From an uncultured Clostridiaceae bacterium (lineage in GTDB: Bacteria > Bacillota > Clostridia > Lachnospirales > Lachnospiraceae): a stretch of DNA of 5,623 nucleotides. Below are positions 1-5,623 of the stretch, one piece after another. Where the stretch lies: the NCBI GenBank assembly GCA_949841235.1, contig CATKZA010000139.1:1-5623 (forward strand). Reading direction: 5' to 3'. The notes under the pieces were generated by a model. It searched no databases, was not told the origin of the DNA, and saw only the letters and a program-made list of their open reading frames with translations. The stretch's first letter is position 1. Each line of letters starts with the position of its first letter. The position numbers and the translations under genes are program-made.

Positions 1-775
1 GGACATAATTAAAATCATAGCCATCCACGATCCTGTCTCCCGCCTCCGGCGCACCCACATATTTTCCAATCTGATGCATCTCCCGGAAATCCAAGGCCGT
101 CCCCTCCACCGGGCGAATCTCCCCGGTGGGCAGAAGGTATTCGCCGATAGGCGTATACTGATCCGCAAATATCTGCAATTCCTGCTCCCGCACGCTAGCG
201 CAGCGGTGGCCGCCAGGCCCCAGATTCACATAATTATGGTTCGTCATGCTCACGATAGTATCTTCATCGCAGACGGCATAATATTCTATCATCAGCTCAT
301 CCGCATCATTCAGGGTATATGTAATCACAATAGTGGCATTCCCCGGAAATCCCTGTTCCATGTCCCGGCTCACCCGGGTAAAGGAGACAGAGGCTTCCGC
401 TTCCCCCTCCGTGCATTCCGCCTGATACATCTGATGCTCAAAACGATTGGTGCCGCTGTGGAGGCAGTTGGTAAACTCATTCTGCTCCAGCACGTATTCC
501 TTTCCATTCAATGTAAAACGTCCATCGGATATCCTGTTGGCACACCTGCCTATAATTGCCCCGAAAGCGGGCTTATTCTCTTCATATGCCGGAACATTGT
601 CATATCCCAGCACTACGTCCTCCAACACGCCATGCCTGTCCCGCACCCAGATTTCTGCAATGACAGCCCCCAAATCCAGCAGAGCCACCTTCATGCCGTT
701 ATGATTCTCCAGCGTATACTTCGTTACTTCCTCGCCATTCCTGTTAACACCAAACGATTCTCTGATAATCCCCAT
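1..775 (-). CDS. galM: Aldose 1-epimerase (mutarotase), 3'-truncated by window edge
   Basis: Cytoplasmic enzyme interconverting the alpha and beta anomers of aldoses such as galactose, usually feeding the Leloir pathway. I translated the minus strand by hand: 258 codons are open from the ATG at 775 to the window edge, with no frameshift. Family landmarks appear in order: GRCANRI (residues 76-82), LHSG with His106, TNHNYVNL with the presumed catalytic acid His180, and DGYDFNYV (251-258) with Asp254, which matches the sugar-binding Asp of the family. The family is usually about 330-350 residues, so roughly the last quarter, including the expected catalytic Glu, lies outside the window. The start is slightly uncertain: a GTG at 781 sits 6 bases after AGGGA (788-792), while the ATG is 12 bases from it; the GTG would add only two residues. 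A gap of about 325 bases and a candidate promoter suggest it is transcribed separately from the lipid genes. Confidence 0.93.
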   Translation of the reverse strand, partial: MGIIRESFGVNRNGEEVTKYTLENHNGMKVALLDLGAVIAEIWVRDRHGVLEDVVLGYDNVPAYEENKPAFGAIIGRCANRISDGRFTLNGKEYVLEQNEFTNCLHSGTNRFEHQMYQAECTEGEAEASVSFTRVSRDMEQGFPGNATIVITYTLNDADELMIEYYAVCDEDTIVSMTNHNYVNLGPGGHRCASVREQELQIFADQYTPIGEYLLPTGEIRPVEGTALDFREMHQIGKYVGAPEAGDRIVDGYDFNYV

Positions 776-794
776 AGTCACACACCATCCCTGC

Positions 795-990
795 ACAATT
801 CATCTCGATTCATGCAAACCTTTCTTATTCACCATTGCCGTTCACTGCTATTCTTTCCCACTCGCCGTTACCGTTCGCTGTAATCTTCGCCTGCTCGCCG
901 TTACCTTTCACTGCAAGTCTTTCCTAATTCAACATTGGATTCACCGCAATTCATGCAATCCTCTTCCATTCACTGCGATTTAATCAATTT
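795..990. repeat. Degenerate tandem array, 33-base period, in the galM leader
   Basis: Six units can be laid out on the plus strand: 795-827, 828-860, 861-893, 894-926, 927-959 and a shorter 960-990. The best conserved part is a core like TTCACTGCAA followed by TCTTTCC; units 861-893 and 894-926 both begin CTCGCCGTTAC. Outer units are more diverged, as expected of an old array that decayed from its ends. On the minus strand the unit reads like GCAGTGAACGGYAAYGGYGA and is exactly 11 codons long, giving peptide repeats such as AVNGNGE, though stop codons interrupt the frame at 927-929 and 825-827. The array falls between the candidate promoter and the galM start, so it would lie in the galM 5' untranslated region. 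Function unknown. The alignment was made by eye. Confidence 0.7.
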
Positions 991-1077
991 CATTCCTTCT
1001 TCTTCAGATACAGAGCATTGCAAATTGCTAGGAACTGCGCATCGCAACCCCGCAAGTCAAACTCCATCTATCTTATG

Positions 1078-1106
1078 AGTATAGCAAAAGGATTTTCACA
1101 TTACAA
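1078..1106 (-). promoter_or_regulatory. Candidate sigma-A promoter for galM
   Basis: Reading the minus strand, TTGTAA (1106-1101) is a 4/6 match to the -35 consensus. It is followed after exactly 17 bases by TATACT (1083-1078), a 5/6 match to the -10, preceded by TGC (1086-1084), which makes an extended -10. Transcription would start near 1071 and run toward galM, giving a leader of about 295 bases that contains the repeat array. The -35 box includes the decarboxylase stop codon (1101-1103). No better promoter was seen in the gap. This is motif evidence only. Confidence 0.45.
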
Positions 1107-2519
1107 GACCACGGAAACCTCTTTTACGTCAAATTTCTTAAATTCCCCCACCATCGCCCGGGTAATCTCCTCGCCGCAGATGGCGATAGGCACTGCCGGG
1201 GGACAGGAAACCGTCTCTGCGGCACACACCCGGCCCGCCGCCTGCTCCACGGGAACCATCTCGCTTCTGGAGAACGCTGCCTGGCGAATGCTCATCACCC
1301 GCTTAGATAGAAGCCGCTCTCCCGCTGCCACGGGAATCCTTTCCTGGGGATGCCACAGCATTCTGGTATTCTTCCCCCATTCCCGGAGACGTTCCCAATC
1401 TCTGGAAGTATTCTCCGGCGTAACCATCAGCACCACGAAAGACTGATCCTCATACTCGCATTCTATATCATAACTGCGCAATTCCTCCCCAATCTCCCTG
1501 CCCGAATATCCATGACCAGCCGTGTCAAGAACGATCTTTAGCGGCTCGGAGGGAAGCACCCTGCCCCCCGCCTCCCCAAACATCCTCTTCCACTCCCTCA
1601 CCCGTTCCAGCGTCTCCTCCAGTCTCTCTTCATAGCCCTCAGACAGATAGGCATTGCAGTAATCCAGAGACTGCAATGTCAGATAGGAGGGGCTGGTGGA
1701 GCCAAAGAGCAGCATGGCCTGCCTCGCATAGGGCAGAAACCTCTCCCCGAACCGGGGATGCACATGGAGATAGGCTCCGCCGGTCAATGCCGGCAAGGTC
1801 TTGTGGGCGGAATCACAGCACATGGCGGCACCCAGATCCATGGGATGGCATTTCTCCTTCAGAAAATGAAGATAGGCCCCATGAGCATTGTCCACCACTA
1901 AGGGAATCCCCTCCCTATTGCAAATGCGAGAGAGATTTCCAATATCCTCCATCTGCCCCAAGTAATCCGGAGAAGTCACATACACCGCCAGAGGCCTATC
2001 CCCCCCTTGGCGGAGCGCCTCCTCCAGCTGCCGGGGAGAAATCACATGACTGCACAGACTGCCAGGGCTATCCCCCCAGAGAAACCTCACATCCAGATCC
2101 AGCAGGGCACAGGCATCCACCATGCTGCGATGGACATTCCTCGCCGCCAGTATCCAAGGGCGAGACATCCTTTGGCGTTCCCCATCCAGGTATCCTCCGC
2201 CCTGATATCCTCCTCTCTGGCATTTCCCGCCCACGCAATGCCCCCGCTCCATGCAGAGAATCGCAAGCATGGCCTTAATGCACTGGGTGGAACCCTCCGT
2301 AGAATAAAAAGTCCCCCCTGCGCCGAATAGCCTGGCCGCATTCCTCTCGCTCTCCCGGATAATTCCCTGCCCCTGATGCAGCACGTCCGCCCCGGGGATC
2401 TCCGTAATATCAAAAGGCTCCCATCCAAAAAACACATGCCCTTTATGACCGGGCATGTGAAATCTCGTTCCTTCTCTCTCCTGATATTCCCTTATAAAAT
2501 CAATAATCGGCGTATTCAT
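1101..2519 (-). CDS. PLP-dependent Orn/Lys/Arg decarboxylase family protein
   Basis: Fold-type I pyridoxal-phosphate decarboxylase of the ornithine/lysine/arginine group, expected to turn a basic amino acid into a diamine or agmatine in the cytoplasm. The 472 residues resemble the short Gram-positive form (Bacillus SpeA/YaaO type) that lacks the N-terminal response-regulator-like wing domain. Visible landmarks: HMPGHKG (21-27); STEGSTQ (73-79); NVHRS with His130, expected to stack on the cofactor; VDNAHGAY with Asp210, which pairs with the pyridine nitrogen; SAHKTLPALTGG with the Schiff-base Lys240; and a C-terminal domain ending in the EQAAGRVCAAE...CGEEIT region (425-453). Residues about 94-120 form a glycine-rich insertion where relatives run straight into the strand before the NVHRS motif. 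The ATG at 2519 directly follows the psd stop (TAGATG), with GGGAG six bases upstream, so it is probably translated by coupling to psd. The substrate cannot be assigned from sequence. Confidence 0.92.
   Translation of the reverse strand: MNTPIIDFIREYQEREGTRFHMPGHKGHVFFGWEPFDITEIPGADVLHQGQGIIRESERNAARLFGAGGTFYSTEGSTQCIKAMLAILCMERGHCVGGKCQRGGYQGGGYLDGERQRMSRPWILAARNVHRSMVDACALLDLDVRFLWGDSPGSLCSHVISPRQLEEALRQGGDRPLAVYVTSPDYLGQMEDIGNLSRICNREGIPLVVDNAHGAYLHFLKEKCHPMDLGAAMCCDSAHKTLPALTGGAYLHVHPRFGERFLPYARQAMLLFGSTSPSYLTLQSLDYCNAYLSEGYEERLEETLERVREWKRMFGEAGGRVLPSEPLKIVLDTAGHGYSGREIGEELRSYDIECEYEDQSFVVLMVTPENTSRDWERLREWGKNTRMLWHPQERIPVAAGERLLSKRVMSIRQAAFSRSEMVPVEQAAGRVCAAETVSCPPAVPIAICGEEITRAMVGEFKKFDVKEVSVVL
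2160..2240 (-). other. Glycine-rich insertion in the decarboxylase, with a 15-base direct repeat
   Basis: This stretch encodes about residues 94-120 of the decarboxylase, between the helix ending CMERG and the strand WILAARNVH. It is rich in Gly, Arg, Gln and Tyr. It contains TATCCTCC twice (2191-2198 and 2206-2213), a 15-base period that gives adjacent pentapeptides GGYQG and GGYLD. The reading frame stays open, so the change is in frame. It probably arose by local duplication. That relatives lack it is from my memory of the family, not from an alignment. Confidence 0.6.
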
Positions 2520-2530
2520 CTAACGCTCCC
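2520..2530 (-). promoter_or_regulatory. Ribosome binding site coupling psd to the decarboxylase
   Basis: GGGAG (2530-2526) lies inside the last psd codons, six bases from the decarboxylase ATG at 2519. The psd stop TAG (2522-2520) abuts that ATG. A ribosome ending psd would therefore be positioned to start the next gene, and the site confirms the start choice. Confidence 0.7.
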
Positions 2531-3389
2531 TCTTCCTTCCGATGGCCTCGCCCATCCTCACCACGGTCTCAAAGCCATCCGCCGTATTCTTCAAAATATC
2601 ACCGTCCAGCACAACCCGCCCCGGCTGGAATGCCAGAATCACAGTAGAGCCGCCGTATTCAAAATATCCCTTCTCCATTCCTCGGCTGACTTCCTCCTCC
2701 TCATGATGGTTCACGATCCTTCCCACCATCAGAGCGCCCACCTCCATCATCAGCACCTTTCCAAAGTTCTCACTCTGCAAAATAGAAAATTCCCTGGCAT
2801 TCTCCGTATAAATGGGATACTCGTCATTGGCTGCGGGATTCACCGTGTGAAGCACGCCGGGAATATGGAAATTCCTAGTCTTCTTCCCTCCGTCCACGTA
2901 ACAGTAATGGTGGTAATCATCCACTGTCAGACGGAAAATCAACAGTGTCCCTCCCAAATATCTCCCCGCCAGCCGATCACTGCGAAGAAGGCTGTTCATC
3001 GTATAAATGGTATTCTTCACGGCAAACGTCCCCTCCCGGGTGATGGGAACCACCGTCAGCTTACTGTCGCAGGGTGCGCACAGCACATGAGGATCGGGAG
3101 AGAACACCCTCTCCCCCTCTCTGACCCGGCGGGTAAAGAAATGATTGTAACTCTCGTAGTCCTCCTCCTCATACTGCTCCATGGCAATATGGTTCCTCTC
3201 GATAAAGGGCGAAACCAGCGGGACGGACATCTTGGAATCAAAAAACCTCCCCCCCAGCCTGGACACCAGCGGATTGGTAAGCACCTTCAACGCCTGCCTT
3301 CCCGCCGCCGTGCCATATAGCCCCTGAATCACCTTGTCCTGCCCCTCATTGGCAGATACCACATTTCCCTGCCTGTCCTTACTCTTCAT
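2520..3389 (-). CDS. psd: Phosphatidylserine decarboxylase proenzyme
   Basis: Converts phosphatidylserine to phosphatidylethanolamine and CO2 at the membrane, using a pyruvoyl group made by self-cleavage. Numbered from the ATG at 3389 (289 residues), the self-cleavage motif is GGST at 246-249. Ser248 should become the pyruvoyl group, leaving a short C-terminal alpha chain of about 40 residues. The Asp-His-Ser set expected for autoprocessing is present: Asp108 in APCDSKLT and His160/His161 in DDYHHY. The VNP segment after His181 is also typical. An ATG at 3401 would add four residues, but its AAAGGA touches the start codon with no spacing, whereas the ATG at 3389 has GGA seven bases upstream, so I prefer 3389. 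It is 97 bases downstream of pssA, which makes its substrate. The motif is GGST rather than the LGST of Escherichia coli Psd; the serine-threonine pair is unchanged. Confidence 0.95.
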   Translation of the reverse strand: MKSKDRQGNVVSANEGQDKVIQGLYGTAAGRQALKVLTNPLVSRLGGRFFDSKMSVPLVSPFIERNHIAMEQYEEEDYESYNHFFTRRVREGERVFSPDPHVLCAPCDSKLTVVPITREGTFAVKNTIYTMNSLLRSDRLAGRYLGGTLLIFRLTVDDYHHYCYVDGGKKTRNFHIPGVLHTVNPAANDEYPIYTENAREFSILQSENFGKVLMMEVGALMVGRIVNHHEEEEVSRGMEKGYFEYGGSTVILAFQPGRVVLDGDILKNTADGFETVVRMGEAIGRKRER

Positions 3390-3401
3390 ACAACTATCCA
3401 T

Positions 3402-3486
3402 TCCTTTCTAACACTGCTATTGCTGACTGCTCATATATCTCATTACTATTCACAGCTTCGCCGTTCATAGGAAACCAGAACTCCCA
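3402..3486. repeat. pssA-psd gap with remnants resembling the galM-leader repeat
   Basis: On the minus strand this gap holds GCTGTGAATAGTAATG, close to the core of the 33-base unit upstream of galM (GCAGTGAACGGYAAYG), plus ATGAACGGCGAAG and AATAGCAGTG, which also resemble it. There is no clean tandem period here, so these may be decayed fragments of the same repeat family. I saw no convincing promoter or terminator in the gap, so psd probably shares the pssA transcript. The similarity was judged by eye and could be chance. Confidence 0.35.
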
Positions 3487-4197
3487 TTAACGATGTGTAA
3501 CGCTTCTGCTGAGCCAGTCGAAGAAGCCAATATTCGGGAACTTCCACTTCGGTATATGGAACTGGGAGAACAGTATCATAATCACCACGGCCACTGCCAC
3601 CACCAATACCAGAATGGTTAGCACCATATTGTTTGGCTTCTTCAGCTTGAAGTCCAAGATAAACAGCAATCCCACCACAAACAGGGACAGATACAGCGCA
3701 CAGATAAACACCGCATTGCTCACAAACACCTGAATCATGAATACCAGAGGAAGCACGATCGCCATAGAAGTAATCGGCAGTCCATGGTAATATTTGTTGG
3801 CTCCGTCTTCCTCCCGCTGCCGCTTCGTCTCCAGCACGTTAAAGAATCCCAGGCGAATCACGGAACAGATGCAGTAGAAGCAAATCAATGCCCACCCCAG
3901 CAATCCCTTGACCCCCAAAAGCCAGCAGATCATGGCAGGATACATCCCAAAGCACACCATATCGCAGAGGGAGTCAATCTGCATGCCGAACAGCTTCTCC
4001 TCCTCCATGCGGTTCTTCTTGCTCCTGGCAATCTTTCCATCGAACATGTCGCACAGCCCGGACAAGGCAAGGCAGACGATGGCACTGCGGAACTTCCCGT
4101 CAATCGCCTGGGTCATGCCAATCACCGAGATGGACAGCCCGATGTATGTAAGCACTACCGTATAATCATAAAATCCAATCAATCTCTTCTTATTCAT
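3487..4197 (-). CDS. pssA: CDP-diacylglycerol-serine O-phosphatidyltransferase (phosphatidylserine synthase)
   Basis: Integral membrane enzyme of the CDP-alcohol phosphatidyltransferase family, making phosphatidylserine and CMP from CDP-diacylglycerol and serine. With the ATG at 4197 it has 236 residues. The family signature is intact: Asp50, Asp53-Gly54, Ala57-Arg58, Gly71, Asp75 and Asp79 (CDMFDGKIAR, then GMQIDSLCD), the metal and CDP-binding site. Between Arg58 and Gly71 there are 12 residues rather than the usual 8 or so. KYYHGLPIT (135-143) is typical of PssA and argues against PgsA-type alternatives. Several hydrophobic segments follow, the last at about 191-211. An in-frame ATG at 4209 adds four residues, but GAGG at 4207-4204 with six-base spacing supports 4197. 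It starts 26 bases after the flippase-like gene and precedes psd, forming the two-step phosphatidylethanolamine pathway. Confidence 0.93.
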   Translation of the reverse strand: MNKKRLIGFYDYTVVLTYIGLSISVIGMTQAIDGKFRSAIVCLALSGLCDMFDGKIARSKKNRMEEEKLFGMQIDSLCDMVCFGMYPAMICWLLGVKGLLGWALICFYCICSVIRLGFFNVLETKRQREEDGANKYYHGLPITSMAIVLPLVFMIQVFVSNAVFICALYLSLFVVGLLFILDFKLKKPNNMVLTILVLVVAVAVVIMILFSQFHIPKWKFPNIGFFDWLSRSVTHR

Positions 4198-4223
4198 CCC
4201 TATCCTCATTCCTGCGTCGCCGG

Positions 4224-5270
4224 CTACTCCCTCCGGCTCCCGCCTTTGTTTTCATCTTGCCTTCCTATAGTAAGATATGCCACTCCGGTCAGCAATGCAC
4301 TGATAATCAACTGGGTATAGTAGCTAATCCCCCTGCTCACCACCATCACGGGCAATACATATTCCTTCCCGCAAATCGGCCGGAATATCTGCAAGAACAA
4401 GTTCTCGCTAATCCCCATGCCACCGGGAAGGGGAAGCATATCCACAGATACGGAAATCATCCCCTGCAAGGTAGTTATGGCAACCGGTCCCACGCCCTCC
4501 AAAGAGAAGGAGACATAGACCAGATATGTAATGAAGAACCACATGCACCTTTGCACAATGGTAATTAAAAGCACGTTAGTGATTACCATCTTATTTTTCC
4601 TGAGATAATCCGCCACATCCCGATACTTTTCCATAGAGGAATGAATCTTCCTCCGCCACTGCTCCTGCTTCTTCAAATGCACCACTTTCCCAATCAGATT
4701 CAGGCCGCCGATCAGAATATTCTCTGCCAGAGTGGGATGGAATACCAGTATCATCATAAAAGTCACGCAGAATACATTCAACGCCACCCCCAGATAGCAC
4801 CAGCCCATCACAGGCGCCAGAAATTCCATAATCTCCCTGGGGCGGAATATCATCACAAGCAGGCCAATCAGCACCAGAACGGCCTTGTAGGTAATTGTAA
4901 CCACCATGAGAATCAGCGTGGACACCGACATGGACAGCTTGTCCTTCTTCATAAAGTACAGCTGAGCCGGCTGCCCTCCCGTGGCCGATGGCGTAATGGC
5001 ACTGAAGAAAAATCCCACGAAGGAATACAAAAAGCAATGGGTCAGTATCACAGGCTGTCCTACCGACCGCATCATATAAAAGATAATCACCGACTCGCTG
5101 AGAATGAACAGCACCACCAAAACAACTCCCGCAACCCAGTATTCCACTTTAGACTGCCTCAAATACTCACGCAGGGCATTCATGTCCTCGCCCCTGAATA
5201 CATAATATATGGTTAATCCAAATACCAGCAGTAAAAAAAGTATGTTTAATATCGCCTTTTTATTCTTCAT
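4224..5270 (-). CDS. Flippase-like membrane protein, lysylphosphatidylglycerol synthase TM-domain family
   Basis: Polytopic membrane protein of the family that includes the transmembrane half of MprF and the YbhN-type proteins. With the ATG at 5270 it has 348 residues. Hydrophobic segments are visible near residues 7-24, 43-65, 75-93, 117-141, 152-178, 228-255, 261-280 and 306-335. Two family motifs stand out: TPSATGGQPAQ (93-103) and MLPLPGGMGISE (278-289). The C-terminal aminoacyl-phosphatidylglycerol synthase domain is absent, so it should not lysinylate lipids itself; a role in lipid or lipid-linked substrate translocation is inferred. A TTG at 5285 would extend it by five residues, but the ATG at 5270 has GGGGA eight bases upstream. 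Its first 11 bases overlap the end of the PAP2 gene (ATGAAGAATAA holds both the start and the stop), implying translational coupling. The tail after residue 335 is short, polar and charged. Confidence 0.88.
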   Translation of the reverse strand: MKNKKAILNILFLLLVFGLTIYYVFRGEDMNALREYLRQSKVEYWVAGVVLVVLFILSESVIIFYMMRSVGQPVILTHCFLYSFVGFFFSAITPSATGGQPAQLYFMKKDKLSMSVSTLILMVVTITYKAVLVLIGLLVMIFRPREIMEFLAPVMGWCYLGVALNVFCVTFMMILVFHPTLAENILIGGLNLIGKVVHLKKQEQWRRKIHSSMEKYRDVADYLRKNKMVITNVLLITIVQRCMWFFITYLVYVSFSLEGVGPVAITTLQGMISVSVDMLPLPGGMGISENLFLQIFRPICGKEYVLPVMVVSRGISYYTQLIISALLTGVAYLTIGRQDENKGGSRRE

Positions 5271-5622
5271 GAAAACTTTCCCCAAACACCTTCCTGTTTA
5301 TTTGATCGAATACCCGCATCACTTTTTGATAAAGCATAGTATGGTTACCGATATAATAACACATTTCTGCAAAAAGTACACCCACAATTACATCCACGAT
5401 ATAATGCTGCTTGGTAAACAAAGTGGAGGCAAACACCAGAATTGCGAAAATGCAGGAGAAAACCTTATACCAAGCTGGTATATCTTTCCTGCTCCGAATG
5501 CCCGCAAAGCACAGCCAGCTCACCAGGCAGTGAATAGAAGGAAAGAGATTGGTAGGCGCATCCATCATGTACACAAAGCGCATCAGGCTCTGGGAAACGC
5601 CATCCCCCACCACCTCCGGCCG
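5260..5622 (-). CDS. PAP2-family phosphatase/phosphotransferase, Aur1-like, 5'-truncated by window edge
   Basis: C-terminal 120 residues of a membrane protein of the PAP2 superfamily, whose members remove or transfer phosphate or head groups on lipid and polyprenyl phosphates using a phospho-histidine intermediate. The frame stays open to the window edge, so the start is outside; an internal GTG at 5613 should not be taken as the true start. The visible part begins with RPE, which may be the end of motif 1 (KxxxxxxRP). Motif 2 is NLFPSIH (25-31 of the visible part), and motif 3 is STLFTKQHYIVD (66-77), with His73 and Asp77 in the expected catalytic places. Motif 3 has Thr where classical members have Arg, and the KQHY..D pattern resembles the Aur1/inositolphosphotransferase branch. 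Hydrophobic segments lie near 32-43, 52-69 and 74-90. It overlaps the flippase-like gene by 11 bases. The substrate is unknown. Confidence 0.85.
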   Translation of the reverse strand, partial: RPEVVGDGVSQSLMRFVYMMDAPTNLFPSIHCLVSWLCFAGIRSRKDIPAWYKVFSCIFAILVFASTLFTKQHYIVDVIVGVLFAEMCYYIGNHTMLYQKVMRVFDQINRKVFGESFHEE

Positions 5623-5623
5623 C

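Noticed and set aside
74..883. Plus-strand open frame of 269 codons
   Set aside because: It lies opposite galM, which has clear family motifs in order on the minus strand. The plus-strand product has no recognisable motif and runs into the repeat array.
795..990. CRISPR array
   Set aside because: The units are directly adjacent and degenerate along their whole length, with no constant repeat alternating with unique spacers and no cas genes nearby.
1021..1070. Possible rho-independent terminator after the decarboxylase gene
   Set aside because: Only short pairings are visible (such as TGCG with CGCA, or GCAA with TTGC), and none is followed by a T-run in the transcribed direction.
1676..2278. 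Plus-strand open frame of 200 codons
   Set aside because: Antisense to the decarboxylase catalytic domain; the Pro/Ser/Arg-rich product is typical of the complement of GC-rich coding sequence.
2087..2437. Minus-strand alternative frame of 116 codons inside the decarboxylase gene
   Set aside because: Fully nested in a frame with clear PLP-enzyme motifs. The GGAGG sequences nearby arise from the Gly-rich codons and need not be ribosome sites.
2376..3320. Plus-strand open frame of 314 codons, longer than psd itself
   Set aside because: It is antisense to psd and crosses into the decarboxylase gene. The product is rich in His, Pro and Arg with no domain I recognise, as is usual for a shadow frame.
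4224..5270. Full MprF lysylphosphatidylglycerol synthase
   Set aside because: The protein ends after the membrane region; the soluble aminoacyltransferase domain is absent and the next gene is pssA.

Overview
The window looks like chromosomal DNA from a Gram-positive Clostridia-type bacterium, most likely of the Lachnospiraceae group. That is my judgement from the style of the PssA, Psd and PAP2 proteins, the Shine-Dalgarno sites and the mixed base composition; nothing in the window fixes a species. All six genes I can support are on the minus strand, so they read from right to left. The long plus-strand open frames lie opposite these genes and I treat them as shadows.

Right to middle (5622 down to 1101) is a tightly packed gene series that I read as one operon. 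Its order is a PAP2-family phosphatase/phosphotransferase (5' end outside the window), a flippase-like membrane protein of the lysylphosphatidylglycerol synthase transmembrane family, phosphatidylserine synthase (pssA), phosphatidylserine decarboxylase (psd), and a PLP-dependent Orn/Lys/Arg decarboxylase. PssA makes phosphatidylserine from CDP-diacylglycerol and serine, and Psd converts it to phosphatidylethanolamine, so the phosphatidylethanolamine pathway after CDP-diacylglycerol is complete here. The PAP2 and flippase-like proteins are plausible partners in membrane lipid turnover or translocation, but their substrates cannot be read from sequence. The last gene starts on the base after the psd stop codon, so a basic amino acid decarboxylase appears to be translationally coupled to lipid synthesis.

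Between the decarboxylase and the left-most gene are about 325 bases without a conventional gene. They hold a candidate promoter that overlaps the decarboxylase stop codon, then a degenerate tandem array with a 33-base period (about 795-990). Left of this, running off the window edge, is an aldose 1-epimerase (galM) lacking its C-terminal part. It seems to be a separate sugar-metabolism transcription unit.

The points most worth a second look are the 33-base array in the galM leader, with echoes in the pssA-psd gap; the glycine-rich insertion in the decarboxylase; and the coupling of that decarboxylase to the phosphatidylethanolamine genes. I see no RNA genes, CRISPR array, insertion sequence or clear rho-independent terminator.
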